From: Streptosporangium sp. NBC_01756
GTDB lineage: Bacteria > Actinomycetota > Actinomycetes > Streptosporangiales > Streptosporangiaceae
Assembly (NCBI RefSeq): GCF_035917975.1
Contig: NZ_CP109130.1
Coordinates: 4,588,001-4,652,000 of the forward strand
Direction of reading: 5' to 3'
DNA length: 64,000 nucleotides
Made by a program: the position numbers and the translations under genes. The notes beneath the pieces were generated by a model that searched no databases, was not told where the DNA came from, and worked only from the letters and a program-made list of their open reading frames with translations. Positions 33,931-43,508 of the stretch are shown piece by piece (position 1 is the stretch's first letter; each line of letters begins with the position of its first letter).

Positions 33931-35814
33931 ATGGACATGGAAGTGACCGCGTGGACATCGCTCTACCACGCGATGAACGCGCAGGACGATCGGCGGCCTT
34001 TCTCCATGGCCGCGCTCCGGCGGATCAGCGTCTTCGCGCGGCCCCACCGCCGACTGCTGACGTCCTACCTGCTGCTCAGCGTCGTGACGGCGGCGCTGGC
34101 GGTCGCGACCCCCGTGCTCGCGGGCCGGGTCGTCGACGCGATCGTCAACGGTGCCGCGGTGGACGTCGTCGTCGTGCTCGCGGCGCTCATCGCGGTCATC
34201 GCGCTGGCGGAGGCCGGGCTCGGGCTGATGACGCGGTGGCTGTCGGCGAGCATCGGCGAGGGCCTGATCCTCGACCTGCGCACCGCGGTCTTCGACCATG
34301 TGCAGCGCATGCCCATCGCCTTCTTCACCCGCACCCGCACCGGGGCGCTGGTCAGCAGGCTGAACAACGACGTCATCGGCGCGCAGCGGGCGTTCAGCGA
34401 CACCCTCTCCGGTGTTGTGGGCAACCTCGTGACGCTCGTGCTCACCCTCGCCGTGATGATCGGGACATCCTGGCAGATCACCCTGCTCGCCCTGCTGCTG
34501 CTGCCGGTGTTCGTCCTGCCCGCCCGGCGGATGGGCACCCGGCTGGCGCGGCTCGAACGTGAGGCGGCCAACCACAACGCGGCCATGAGCACACAGATGA
34601 CGGAGCGGTTCTCCGCACCCGGGGCGACGCTCGTGAAGCTCTTCGGCCGACCCGCCGACGAGTCGGCCGAGTTCGCGGCCAGGGTCCGGCGGGTGCGCGA
34701 CATCGGGGTGCGCACCGCGATGGTGCAGTCGGTGTTCGTCACCGCGCTGATGCTGGTCTCGGCCCTCGCCCTGGCCCTCGTCTACGGCCTCGGCGGCTTC
34801 TACGCCCTGCGGGGGCAGTTGGAGCCGGGGGCCGTCGTCGCGATGGCGCTGCTGCTCACCCGCCTCTACGCCCCGCTGACCGCCCTGGCGAGCGCGCGGC
34901 TGGAGGTGATGAGCGCGCTGGTGAGCTTCGAGAGGGTCTTCGAGGTGCTGGACCTCAAGCCCCTGATCACCGAGCGGCCGGACGCCCGGCGGGTGCCCGA
35001 CGGACCGGTGTCGGTGGAGTTCGACGGGGTGCGCTTCGGTTACCCGTCGGCGGACAAGGTGTCGCTGGCGTCACTGGAGGAGGTGGCGACCCTCGACACG
35101 CGCGGCGGCGTCGAGGTCCTGCACGGGGTGTCGTTCCGCGCCGAGCCGGGGCAGATGGTGGCGCTGGTCGGGTCCTCGGGCGCCGGGAAGTCGACGATCG
35201 CCCAGCTGGTGCCGAGACTCTACGACGCGGAGGAGGGCACGGTGCGCCTGTCCGGCGTGGACGTCCGGGACCTGTCGGCGGAGTCGATCCGCGAGACGCT
35301 CGGGATGGTGACGCAGGACGGGCACCTTTTCCACGAGTCGATCCGGGCGAACCTGCTGCTGGCCCGGCCGGAGGCGACGGAGGACGAGCTGTGGGAGGTG
35401 CTGCGCCGCGCCCGGCTCGCCGACCTCATCGAAGCGCTGCCCGACGGGCTGGACACCGTCGTCGGCGAGCGCGGATACCGGCTCTCCGGCGGCGAGCGCC
35501 AGCGGTTGACGATCGCGCGGCTGCTGCTGGCGCGCCCGCGGGTGGTGATCCTCGACGAGGCCACCGCACACCTGGACTCCACCTCGGAGGCGGCGGTGCA
35601 GGAGGCGCTGGGCGAAGCGCTGGCCGGGCGGACCTCGGTGGTGATCGCACACCGGCTGTCCACCGTCCGGGCCGCCGACCTCATCCTGGTGGTCGAGGAC
35701 GGGCAGGTCGTGGAGCGCGGCACGCACACCGACCTCCTCGCGGCGGGCGGCCGCTACGAGGAGCTGTACCGGACCCAGTTCGACCAGCCGTCCGTCAGCG
35801 AGCCGGTCCACTGA
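33931..35814 (+). CDS. ABC exporter, fused membrane and ATPase domains
   Basis: 627-aa half-transporter of the multidrug/lipid export type. Six membrane helices (about 45-340, including PIAFFTRTRTGALVSRLNNDVIGAQRAF) are followed by the ATPase: Walker A VGSSGAGKSTIAQLV, Q-loop MVTQDGHLFHESI, signature RLSGGERQRLTIARLLL, Walker B RVVILDEATAHLD, switch IAHRLSTVR. It acts as a dimer. ATG 33931 has CGGAGA seven bases upstream; 64 further in-frame codons upstream look non-coding. The SoxR-like promoter 220 bp upstream suggests induction by redox-active compounds, as for an ABC exporter in the S. coelicolor SoxR regulon. Confidence 0.9.
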   Translation: MDMEVTAWTSLYHAMNAQDDRRPFSMAALRRISVFARPHRRLLTSYLLLSVVTAALAVATPVLAGRVVDAIVNGAAVDVVVVLAALIAVIALAEAGLGLMTRWLSASIGEGLILDLRTAVFDHVQRMPIAFFTRTRTGALVSRLNNDVIGAQRAFSDTLSGVVGNLVTLVLTLAVMIGTSWQITLLALLLLPVFVLPARRMGTRLARLEREAANHNAAMSTQMTERFSAPGATLVKLFGRPADESAEFAARVRRVRDIGVRTAMVQSVFVTALMLVSALALALVYGLGGFYALRGQLEPGAVVAMALLLTRLYAPLTALASARLEVMSALVSFERVFEVLDLKPLITERPDARRVPDGPVSVEFDGVRFGYPSADKVSLASLEEVATLDTRGGVEVLHGVSFRAEPGQMVALVGSSGAGKSTIAQLVPRLYDAEEGTVRLSGVDVRDLSAESIRETLGMVTQDGHLFHESIRANLLLARPEATEDELWEVLRRARLADLIEALPDGLDTVVGERGYRLSGGERQRLTIARLLLARPRVVILDEATAHLDSTSEAAVQEALGEALAGRTSVVIAHRLSTVRAADLILVVEDGQVVERGTHTDLLAAGGRYEELYRTQFDQPSVSEPVH

Positions 35815-35866
35815 CCGCATTGCCGCACCTGCTGCCCGCCGCGCCGGTGAAACGACCCGATGGCAG

Positions 35867-35925
35867 GGCGGCTCACCGGACCGGTGAGCGGTCGGATCGC
35901 CGGATCGGTGAGCGGTCGGAACGGC
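35867..35925. repeat. direct repeats between exporter and rhaB
   Basis: GGTGAGCGGTCGGA occurs twice, with related CACCGGACCGGTGAGC and GGATCGGTGAGC segments, between the convergent ABC exporter and rhaB. The inverted elements could form a hairpin terminator. Not further assignable. Confidence 0.45.
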
Positions 35926-35928
35926 GAC

Positions 35929-37353
35929 TCAGTGCCCGGTGAGCCGGTCTTCGGCGCGTGCCCACGCCGACTCTTCGCCGCGGGGACGGTAGGTGACGAG
36001 TTGCTCGCTCCGCCGTACGAGCGCCCGGATGTCGGAGACCACGCCCTGGGCACGTGCCTGGACCAGGGCGTTGCCGAGGGCGGCGGCCTCCACCGGGCCG
36101 GCGACGACCGGCAGGCCGGTGGCGTCGGCGGTCATCTGGCAGAGCAGCGTGTTGCGGGCACCGCCGCCGACCACGTGCACGACCTCCACGTCCTGGCCGC
36201 TGAGCCGTACGGCGTCGCGGATCGTCCTGCGGTAGGCGAGGGCCAGGCTCTCCATCACGCACCGGACGACCTGCGCCCGGTCGGCCGGGGGCCGCTGGCC
36301 GGTGCGCTCGCAGAAGGCGGTGATCCGGGCGGGCATGTCACCGGGCGGCAGGAAGGCCGGGTCGTCGGGGTCGATCACCGCCTGGAACGGCGGGGCCTGC
36401 GCGGCGGCGGCGAGCAGGTCGGTCAGTTCGATGTCACCCCAGGCGCGCACGCACTCCTGCAGGATCCACAGGCCCATCACGTTACGCAGGTAGCGGATGG
36501 TGCCGTCCAGGCCGCCCTCGTTGGTGAAGTTGGCCAGGCGGCTCTCCTCGGTCAGGACGGGCCGGGAGAGTTCGAGTCCGACGAGCGACCAGGTGCCGGA
36601 GGAGATGTAGGCGAACCGTTCGGTGGCGGCGGGCACCGCCACGACCGCCGAGGCCGTGTCGTGCGAGGCCACCGCGGTGACCGGGGTCGAGCCGGGCAGT
36701 CCGGTCTCGGCGGCGACCTCGGCGCGGAGCGTCCCGGCGGCCGAGCCCGGCCGTCGCAGCTCCGGGAGGATTCCGGCCGGCAGGCCCAGCCGGTCGGCCA
36801 GTTCCCGGGCCCATCCCCCGGCCCGCACGTCGTACAGCCCGGTGGTGGAGGCGTTGGTGCTCTCCGCGCCGACGGAACCGGTCAGCCAGTGGGTCAGCAG
36901 GTCCGGGATCAGCAACAGCGTCCCGGCACGGCCGAGGTCGGGGTCGGCGAGCAGCTGGTAGACCGTGTTGAACGGCAGGAACTGCAGGCCGCCGATCTGG
37001 TAGAGCGCGTCGGCGCCCACCTCGCCGGTCACCCGCTCCATGATCCCGGCGGTCCGCCCGTCGCGATAGTGCACCGGGTTGCCGATGAGCCGCCCGGCCC
37101 CGTCAAGCAGGCCGTAGTCGACCGCCCAGGAGTCGATGCCGATCGAGTCGACCGGACCGGCCTCGCGCAGCCCGTCCAATATCCCCCGGTACAGGGCGAG
37201 GATGTCCCAGTGCAGGGTCTCGCCGACCCGGACCGGACGGTTCGCGAACCGGTGCGCCTCGGTGAGGCGCACCTGCCCGTCGTCGATCCGCGCGGTCATC
37301 ACCCGCCCGCTGGAGGCTCCCAGGTCGACTGCCGCGTAAACGCTCATTCTCAT
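35929..37353 (-). CDS. rhaB: L-rhamnulokinase
   Basis: 474-aa FGGY-family kinase that phosphorylates L-rhamnulose to rhamnulose-1-phosphate. The N-terminal phosphate-binding motif is AAVDLGASSGRVMTARID. The segments SIGIDSWAVDYGLLD, ASHDTASAVVAVPA, and SSGTWSLVGLE are typical of RhaB, and HVVGGGARNTLLCQMTAD is the adenosine-binding region. It overlaps the stop of the LacI regulator as ATGA (37350-37353), so regulator and kinase are co-translated. The rest of the pathway is encoded divergently. Confidence 0.92.
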   Translation of the reverse strand: MRMSVYAAVDLGASSGRVMTARIDDGQVRLTEAHRFANRPVRVGETLHWDILALYRGILDGLREAGPVDSIGIDSWAVDYGLLDGAGRLIGNPVHYRDGRTAGIMERVTGEVGADALYQIGGLQFLPFNTVYQLLADPDLGRAGTLLLIPDLLTHWLTGSVGAESTNASTTGLYDVRAGGWARELADRLGLPAGILPELRRPGSAAGTLRAEVAAETGLPGSTPVTAVASHDTASAVVAVPAATERFAYISSGTWSLVGLELSRPVLTEESRLANFTNEGGLDGTIRYLRNVMGLWILQECVRAWGDIELTDLLAAAAQAPPFQAVIDPDDPAFLPPGDMPARITAFCERTGQRPPADRAQVVRCVMESLALAYRRTIRDAVRLSGQDVEVVHVVGGGARNTLLCQMTADATGLPVVAGPVEAAALGNALVQARAQGVVSDIRALVRRSEQLVTYRPRGEESAWARAEDRLTGH

Positions 37354-38399
37354 TCCCCGTCCGTCGTCGGATGGCCGCCGTGCTGTCGCACCCGGCCGGT
37401 CGACTCGCGGACGACCAGCTCGGGCTGGAACACGATCTGCCGGTGGGCGTGCGTGCCGGGATCACCGCACTCCTCCAGCAGCAACTCGGTGGCGATCTGC
37501 CCGAGCTTGTAGGTGGGTTGCCGGACCGAGCTGAGCGACACCGCCGAGGCCGCCGCGAAGTCGATGTCGTCGTAGCCGATCAGGGCCACCTCGCCGGGCA
37601 CGTCCACCCCGGCCTGCAGCAGACCGCGGAGCATGCCGAGAGCGAGCAGGTCGTTGGCGCAGAAGATCGCCTCCGGTAGCCGGCCGGAGGCGATGAGCCT
37701 CGCGGCCGCCTCCTGCCCCGCCCGCGCGGTCATCGCCGGCGCCTCCACCGTCTCCAGGGCGGCTGAGGGGTCGAGACCCGCGGCGGCGAGGGCCTGCCCG
37801 GCGCCGTGCCCCCGCTCCACGCACTGCCGGATGGTCCGCGGGCCGGTGAGGTAGCAGATTTTCCGGGCGCCGCGGTCGAGCAGGTGGGCGACGGCCATCC
37901 GGCCGCCGGCCACGTCGTCGACGGTCACCGAGCACTGGTCGGGCCGGTGGGCGGGGTGGTCGATGAGCACCACGCTGATACCGCGCTCGCGCAGCCGGTC
38001 GACCCGATGGGGGGCGCCGTCCGACGGGGTGATCAGCACGCCGCGTACCCGGTGTTCGGCGAAGACTGTCAGGTTGTGCTCCTCCTTGGACGGCGAGCCG
38101 GCCGAGTTGCCCAGGATCACCGCGTAACCGAGGTCGCTGGCGACGTCCTCGACTCCGGCCGCCACATCGGTGAAGAACGGGTTGCCGATGTCCATGACCG
38201 ACAGCCCGATGGTCCGGCTGTGTCCGGCGCGGAGCGTCGACGCCGAGCCGTGCCGGACGAAACCGAGCTCGCGGATCGCGTGTCTGACGCGCTCCCGGGT
38301 CGCGGGCGCCACCCGTTCCGGCCGGTTGAGCACGTTCGAGACCGTGCCGGGCGAGACCCGCGCGAGCTGGGCGACCTCCTTGATGCTGACATCGCCCAA
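37350..38399 (-). CDS. LacI-family regulator of rhamnose use
   Basis: About 349-aa LacI/GalR regulator. The N-terminal HTH is VSIKEVAQLARVSPGTVSNVLNRPERV, the hinge GSASTLRAGHSRTIGL, and the rest a periplasmic-binding-like effector domain (IFCANDLLALGMLRGLL, IGYDDIDFAAASAVSLSSVRQP). TTG 38399 is preferred over GTG 38423 because GAGGAG lies eight bases before it and the protein then begins as in the family. Divergent from the importer operon and upstream of rhaB, it probably represses both through the CG-centred operators between them; rhamnose or a pathway intermediate would be the inducer. Confidence 0.9.
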   Translation of the reverse strand: MGDVSIKEVAQLARVSPGTVSNVLNRPERVAPATRERVRHAIRELGFVRHGSASTLRAGHSRTIGLSVMDIGNPFFTDVAAGVEDVASDLGYAVILGNSAGSPSKEEHNLTVFAEHRVRGVLITPSDGAPHRVDRLRERGISVVLIDHPAHRPDQCSVTVDDVAGGRMAVAHLLDRGARKICYLTGPRTIRQCVERGHGAGQALAAAGLDPSAALETVEAPAMTARAGQEAAARLIASGRLPEAIFCANDLLALGMLRGLLQAGVDVPGEVALIGYDDIDFAAASAVSLSSVRQPTYKLGQIATELLLEECGDPGTHAHRQIVFQPELVVRESTGRVRQHGGHPTTDGE

Positions 38400-38427
38400 C
38401 AGTGCATCTCCTCGGTCCGGCACAGAT

Positions 38428-38439
38428 TAAAACGTGTTA
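38428..38439. promoter_or_regulatory. LacI-type operator near the regulator gene
   Basis: TAAAACGTGTTA, CG-centred palindrome with one mismatched pair, about 28 bp upstream of the regulator start. Its sequence matches the site near the importer gene, consistent with autoregulation. Confidence 0.6.
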
Positions 38440-38519
38440 GTGATCGTAGGCAAGACCTTACCCAAGTCTCTCCCGGCTCCGCCGGTTTCCTGGACCGCGA
38501 GCCATGCCGAGGGCGGCGT

Positions 38520-38527
38520 AACGCGTT
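38520..38527. promoter_or_regulatory. possible third LacI-type site
   Basis: AACGCGTT is a short perfect CG-centred palindrome between the other two sites. It is shorter than they are and may be coincidental. Confidence 0.35.
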
Positions 38528-38593
38528 GGAAACGGCGTATTCATCCCCTATTGACAAGCCTCGATCTCGGGATTAGCGTCCCGGCAATCCCCT

Positions 38594-38603
38594 AAAACGT
38601 TTT
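38594..38603. promoter_or_regulatory. LacI-type operator at the rhamnose importer operon
   Basis: AAAACGTTTT is a perfect CG-centred palindrome ending seven bases before the ribosome site GGAAGGGA of the ATPase gene. A bound repressor here would overlap the transcription start or leader. Confidence 0.7.
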
Positions 38604-38626
38604 TAATCAGGGAAGGGACGTGACCG

Positions 38627-40159
38627 GTGAGCGAACCGGGCGAACGGGAGGCGTCGACCTCCGAGCGGGTCCCTCCCGTCCTGGCGCTGGCCGGGGTGAG
38701 CAAGGCGTTCGGCGCCGTACAGGCACTGCGGGAGGTCTCCCTTGAGCTGTACGCCGGGGAGGCGCACGCCCTGGCCGGGGAGAACGGGGCCGGGAAGTCC
38801 ACCCTGGTGAAGACCCTGGCCGGGGTGCACCGCCCGGACACCGGACAGGTCCTCCTCGACGGGGAGCGGGTGGAGTTCCACAATCCCGCGGACGCCCAGC
38901 AGGCCGGGGTGGCGGTGATCTACCAGGAGCCCACGATGTTCCCCGACCTGTCGGTCGCCGAGAACATCTTCATCGGCCGCCAGCCCCGGGCCTCGCTCGG
39001 CCGTATCGACCGCGGCGCGATGCGCGCCAGGGCCGCCGAGCTCTTCACCCGCCTCGGCGTCGCCCTCGATCCCGAGCAGCCGGCCCGCGGCCTGTCCATC
39101 GCCGACCAGCAGCTCGTCGAGATCGCCAAGGCGCTCTCGCGGGACGCCCGGGTGCTCGTCATGGACGAGCCCACCGCGGCGCTCTCCGGCAACGAGGTCA
39201 CCCGGCTCTTCAACGTGGTGAAGGCGCTGCGCGAGCAGGGCTGCGCGGTGCTGTTCATCTCCCACCGGCTCGATGAGATCTTCGAGCTCTGCCAGCGGGT
39301 CACCACGCTGCGCGACGGCACCTGGATCGCCAGCGAGCCGGTCGCCGGGCTGACCCATGACGGCCTGGTCCGCCGGATGGTCGGCCGCGACCTCGACGCC
39401 CTCTATCCCAAGCAGGAGACCGAGCCCGGCGAGGTGGCGCTCAAGGTGGGCCGTCTCACCCGCGAGGGCGTGTTCACCGACGTCTCCTTCGAGGTCCGGC
39501 GGGGCGAGATCGTGGCGCTCGCCGGTCTGGTGGGGGCGGGGCGCAGCGAGGTCGCCCGGGCGATCTTCGGCGTGGACCGGTGGGACGCGGGGACCGTCGA
39601 GGTGAACGGCAGGCGGCTGCCGGCCGCCTCCCCGACCGCCGCGATGGCCGCCGGCCTGGCCCTGGTCCCGGAGGACCGGCGGCAGCAGGGCCTGGTGATG
39701 GACCAGTCGATCGAGCGCAACATCGGGCTCACCGGCCTGAAGGCGCTGCGCCGCGGGCCGGTCATCTCCCGGGCCGCCGAACGGGACCGGGCCCGTGACT
39801 GGGCGATCCGGCTCCAGCTCAAGTTCAACGGGCTGTCCGACGCGGTGAACGTGCTCTCCGGCGGCAACCAGCAGAAGGTCGTGCTGGGCAAATGGTTGTC
39901 CACCCGGCCCGAGGTGCTCATCATCGACGAGCCCACCCGGGGCATCGACGTGGGCACCAAGGCCGAGGTCCACCGGCTGCTGTCCCAGCTCGCCGCCGAC
40001 GGCCTCGCCGTACTGATGATCTCCTCTGACCTGCCCGAGGTGCTCGGCATGGCCGACCGGGTGCTGGTCATGCAGGAGGGGCGGCTGGTGGCCGAGATCC
40101 CGCGGGAGCGGGCGACCGAGGAGAGCGTGATGACCGCCGCCACCGGGAGGGTCTCGTGA
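38627..40159 (+). CDS. rhamnose-type sugar ABC importer ATPase (two ABC domains)
   Basis: 510-aa duplicated ATPase of the RbsA/RhaT class. First domain: Walker [33 protein letters not shown] in signature position, VMDEPTAAL. Second domain: degenerate P-loop [15 protein letters not shown], signature [29 protein letters not shown]. Start GTG 38627 with GGAAGGGA eight bases upstream. First gene of the operon for two permeases, binding protein, isomerase and aldolase; these neighbours give the substrate. Confidence 0.92.
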   Translation: MSEPGEREASTSERVPPVLALAGVSKAFGAVQALREVSLELYAGEAHALAGENGAGKSTLVKTLAGVHRPDTGQVLLDGERVEFHNPADAQQAGVAVIYQEPTMFPDLSVAENIFIGRQPRASLGRIDRGAMRARAAELFTRLGVALDPEQPARGLSIADQQLVEIAKALSRDARVLVMDEPTAALSGNEVTRLFNVVKALREQGCAVLFISHRLDEIFELCQRVTTLRDGTWIASEPVAGLTHDGLVRRMVGRDLDALYPKQETEPGEVALKVGRLTREGVFTDVSFEVRRGEIVALAGLVGAGRSEVARAIFGVDRWDAGTVEVNGRRLPAASPTAAMAAGLALVPEDRRQQGLVMDQSIERNIGLTGLKALRRGPVISRAAERDRARDWAIRLQLKFNGLSDAVNVLSGGNQQKVVLGKWLSTRPEVLIIDEPTRGIDVGTKAEVHRLLSQLAADGLAVLMISSDLPEVLGMADRVLVMQEGRLVAEIPRERATEESVMTAATGRVS

Positions 40160-40223
40160 TCGGGTCGACGGAGAGAACCGGCGGGCACGGCGGCCTGGTC
40201 GTCCATCCGGTGGAGGGGGCCGT

Positions 40224-41246
40224 ATGAGCGCCGTCACCGCCGGGCGGAGCACCCGGGGCGTGGTGGACCTGGTCTTCCGGGCCCGCGAGCTCAGCATCGT
40301 GGCCGCGCTGGCCGTACTGGTCGCGGTGACCGCGAGCGTCAACGGCAACTTCCTGTCCGGCCAGGGCATGAAGGACATCTTCCTCAACGCCTCCATCCTG
40401 GTGCTGCTCGCCGTCGGCCAGTCCGTGGTGGTCATCACCCGCAACATCGACCTGTCAGTCGGCTCGGTGGTCGGCCTGGTGGCCTTCACCGTCGGTGACT
40501 TCCTCGCCGCCGACCACGGGCGGGGCATCGCCTTCGCGATTGTGCTGGGCGTGGCCATCGGCGCGCTCTGCGGCCTGGTCAACGGCCTCCTGGTCAGCTT
40601 CGGCCGGGTCCCGGCGCTGGTGGTGACCCTCGGCACGCTGTACGTGATCCAGGGGCTCGACCACTTCATCGCCCACGGCCGGCAGATCAACGCGGTGGAC
40701 CTGCCTCCCGCGCTGCTGTCCCTGGGCAACGGCACGGTGCTCGGCGTGCCGTACCTGCCGGTGATCGCCGTCGTGGCGATGCTGGCCGTCGGCTACTACC
40801 TGCGCTCCTACCCCTCGGGCCGGGACTTCTACGCGATCGGCTCCAGCCCGGAGGCCGCCGGTCTGGCGGGCATCCCGGTGCGCCGCCGCGTGATGGGGGC
40901 CTACCTGTTCAGCGGCGCCCTCGCGGGTCTGGCCGGGGTGCTCTGGCTGTCCCGGTTCGGCACGGTGGTGGCCGATGCCGCCAACAGCTGGGAGCTCCAG
41001 GTGGTCAGCGCCGTCGTGGTCGGCGGCGTGGCGATCACCGGCGGTGTCGGCACCGTGTACGGCGCGGCCCTCGGCGCGCTGCTGCTCACCACGATCACCA
41101 GCGCGCTGGTCGTGCTCAAGGTCAACCCGTTCTGGCAGCAGGCCATCACCGGCGCGCTGCTGCTCCTGGCGATCAGTGTGGACCGGCTGCTCGCGCTGCG
41201 GGTGGCCCGGATACTGCGGAGGAGGAACGCCCGCCATGGCTCCTGA
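40224..41246 (+). CDS. rhamnose-type ABC permease 1
   Basis: 340-aa permease of the RbsC family with eight to ten helices. Family motifs are ITRNIDLSVGSVVGLVAF and CGLVNGLLVSFGRVPALVVTLGT. It ends 11 bp inside the next permease gene, so the two are translationally coupled and probably form a heterodimer, as in RhaPQ-type systems. Confidence 0.92.
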   Translation: MSAVTAGRSTRGVVDLVFRARELSIVAALAVLVAVTASVNGNFLSGQGMKDIFLNASILVLLAVGQSVVVITRNIDLSVGSVVGLVAFTVGDFLAADHGRGIAFAIVLGVAIGALCGLVNGLLVSFGRVPALVVTLGTLYVIQGLDHFIAHGRQINAVDLPPALLSLGNGTVLGVPYLPVIAVVAMLAVGYYLRSYPSGRDFYAIGSSPEAAGLAGIPVRRRVMGAYLFSGALAGLAGVLWLSRFGTVVADAANSWELQVVSAVVVGGVAITGGVGTVYGAALGALLLTTITSALVVLKVNPFWQQAITGALLLLAISVDRLLALRVARILRRRNARHGS

Positions 41247-42300
41247 CGTGACGACCGCGGAGCCCGCGGACGGGGTGCGGGCCCCGGCGCCCGCCGGGCA
41301 CGGCCGGCGCCCGTTCGGCCGGTTCCTCCGCTGGGACGTGCTGGTCGGCGTGCTGCTGGTGCTCGTCTTCCTCGGCGGCTCGGCCGGGTCGCCCGGCTTC
41401 GCGAGCATCGACAACCTGTCCTTCGCCCTCGGCGACCTCGGTGAGATCGCCCTGATCGCGCTGGCGATGACCATGCTGGTGGTCGCCGCCGAGGTGGACC
41501 TGTCGGTGGCCTCGGTGCTCGGTCTGTCCAGCGCGCTGGTCGGCGCCCTTTGGGACGCGGGCTGGGCGATCGAGACGATCATCCCGCTGGTGATCGTGGT
41601 CGGTGCGGTGTGCGGCCTGGTCAACGGGCTGCTCGTGACCCGGCTGGGGCTGCCCTCGCTGGCGGTGACGATCGGCACGCTGGCGCTCTACCGGGGCCTC
41701 GCCTACGTCGTCCTGGGCGACCGGGCGATCGCCGAGTTCCCCCAGCAGTACGCCGACCTCGCCGTCGGCGACGTGCCGGGCACCCCGATCCCGTATCCGG
41801 TCATGCTCTTCGTCGTGCTGGCGGCGGTCACCGGGGTGGTGCTGCACGCCACCGGTTTCGGCCGGTCGCTGTTCGCGATCGGCGCGCAGCAGGAGGCCGC
41901 GCTGTTCGCCGGCATCCGGGTCAAGCGGATCAAGCTCATCCTGTTCGTGCTGTCGGGCACCGTCGCCGCCTTCGCCGGTGTCGTCTACACCCTGCGGTAC
42001 GGCAGCGCCCGTGCCGACAACGGGGCCGGGCTGGAACTGGCTGTGATCGGGGCCGTCCTGCTCGGCGGCGTCGACTTCGACGGAGGCAAGGGCACCCTCG
42101 GCGGCGTCATCGCCGGTGTGCTGCTGATCGGGCTGCTCCGCAACCTGCTCATGCTCAACGACGTGTCGACCGAGATCCAGTCCATCGTCACCGGTCTGCT
42201 CCTGATCATCTCAGTGATCACTCCGCGTCTTGTCGCCGCGGTGGGGCAACGCCGGCGCAGTGCACCACCCACCTCATCGCCCGCACCCCCCGAATCCTGA
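41236..42300 (+). CDS. rhamnose-type ABC permease 2
   Basis: 354-aa RbsC-family permease. VVAAEVDLSVASVLGLSSAL and CGLVNGLLVTRLGLPSLAVTIGT match the same motifs as its partner. ATG 41236 is preceded by GGAGGAA. A 35-aa hydrophilic N-terminus and a Pro/Ser-rich C-terminal tail are cytosolic. Confidence 0.92.
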   Translation: MAPDVTTAEPADGVRAPAPAGHGRRPFGRFLRWDVLVGVLLVLVFLGGSAGSPGFASIDNLSFALGDLGEIALIALAMTMLVVAAEVDLSVASVLGLSSALVGALWDAGWAIETIIPLVIVVGAVCGLVNGLLVTRLGLPSLAVTIGTLALYRGLAYVVLGDRAIAEFPQQYADLAVGDVPGTPIPYPVMLFVVLAAVTGVVLHATGFGRSLFAIGAQQEAALFAGIRVKRIKLILFVLSGTVAAFAGVVYTLRYGSARADNGAGLELAVIGAVLLGGVDFDGGKGTLGGVIAGVLLIGLLRNLLMLNDVSTEIQSIVTGLLLIISVITPRLVAAVGQRRRSAPPTSSPAPPES

Positions 42301-42311
42301 GGAAAACGCCG

Positions 42312-43397
42312 ATGCTCACTTTCCCACGGAGGTTCGCCTCGACGGCGGCTCTGCTCACCATGGTCTCGCTCGGTCTGACGGCCTGCGGCGGCACCACCAA
42401 GGACTCCGCCCCGCAGGGCGCCGGCACCGGGGCGTCGGCCGCCGCGCCGGCTTCGGCCGACCCGAGCGCCCCGCTCAAGGAAGGCCTGAAGATCGCCTTC
42501 CTGCCCAAGCAGATCAACAACCCGTACGAGACGATCGTCGACAAGGCGGGCATCGAGGCGGCCAAGGAGTACAAGGGCGAGGCCAAGGAGGTCGGCCCGT
42601 CCGACGCCTCCGCCTCCTCGCAGGTCTCCTACGTCAACACGCTGATCCAGCAGCGGCAGGACGCCATCCTGATCGCGGCCAACGACGCCAACGCCGTCTG
42701 CGGCCCGCTCAAGCAGGCCATGGCCAAGGGCATCAAGGTCGTCTCCTACGACTCCGACGCCGCCAAGGACTGCCGGAACCTGTTCATCAACCAGGCCGAC
42801 TCCGAGGACATCGGCCGCAGCCAGGTCAAGATGCTGGCGGACATGATCGGCAGCAAGGGCGAGATCGCGATCCTGTCGGCCACGGCCAACGCGACCAACC
42901 AGAACACCTGGATCGATTTCATGAAGGACGAGCTCACCAAGCCCGAGTACAAGGACATGAAGCTGGTCAAGGTCGCCTACGGCGACGACGACGACCAGAA
43001 GTCCTTCCAGGAGACCCAGGGCCTGCTCCAGGCCTACCCGGACCTCAAGGGCATCATCTCCCCGACCACGGTCGGCATCTCGGCCGCGGCCCGCTACATC
43101 TCCGGTTCCAAGTACAAGGGCAAGATCACCCTGACCGGTCTGGGCACCCCGAACCAGATGCGCGAGTTCGTCAAGGACGGCACCGTGCAGCAGTTCGCGC
43201 TCTGGAACCCCAAGGACCTGGGCTACCTGGCCAGCTTCGCCGCCGCTTCGCTCGCCTCGGGGCAGATCACCGGTGCCGAGGGCGAGAAGTTCACCGCGGG
43301 CAGGCTCGGTGAGTACACGGTCGGCAAGGACGGCGAGGTCATCCTCGGTGAGCCGTTCGTCTTCAAGGCCGACAACATCGACGAATTCGACTTCTGA
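42312..43397 (+). CDS. rhamnose-binding lipoprotein
   Basis: 361-aa periplasmic-binding-protein type I. The signal peptide TAALLTMVSLGLTACGG has a lipobox with lipidated Cys, followed by an Ala/Pro-rich linker to about residue 55. The domain starts LKIAFLPKQINNPYETIVDKA, as in RhaS/LsrB-type binding proteins. It captures the sugar outside for the two permeases. Starts 12 bp after the second permease. Confidence 0.92.
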   Translation: MLTFPRRFASTAALLTMVSLGLTACGGTTKDSAPQGAGTGASAAAPASADPSAPLKEGLKIAFLPKQINNPYETIVDKAGIEAAKEYKGEAKEVGPSDASASSQVSYVNTLIQQRQDAILIAANDANAVCGPLKQAMAKGIKVVSYDSDAAKDCRNLFINQADSEDIGRSQVKMLADMIGSKGEIAILSATANATNQNTWIDFMKDELTKPEYKDMKLVKVAYGDDDDQKSFQETQGLLQAYPDLKGIISPTTVGISAAARYISGSKYKGKITLTGLGTPNQMREFVKDGTVQQFALWNPKDLGYLASFAAASLASGQITGAEGEKFTAGRLGEYTVGKDGEVILGEPFVFKADNIDEFDF

Positions 43398-43451
43398 CGG
43401 ACGACGCAGTCGCGGCGTGCGTCCCATCCGCGCACGCCGTACCCCTATGAG

Positions 43452-43497
43452 GAGCCTGGACATCCTCCCCGCCCTGAAGGCGGGGATGTCCAGGCTC
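43452..43497 (+). other. long hairpin directly before rhaI ribosome site
   Basis: GAGCCTGGACATCC (43452-43465) pairs perfectly with 43484-43497; inside, CCGCC (43469-43473) pairs with GGCGG (43479-43483) around CTGAA, leaving a three-base bulge. The AAGGAG of rhaI begins one base after the stem. The core TCCCCGCCCTGAAGGCGGGGA resembles the end hairpin of actinobacterial IS200/IS605 elements. It may be an element remnant, an RNA-processing signal or an attenuator between transport and catabolic genes. Confidence 0.7.
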
Positions 43498-43508
43498 AAG
43501 GAGATGTG

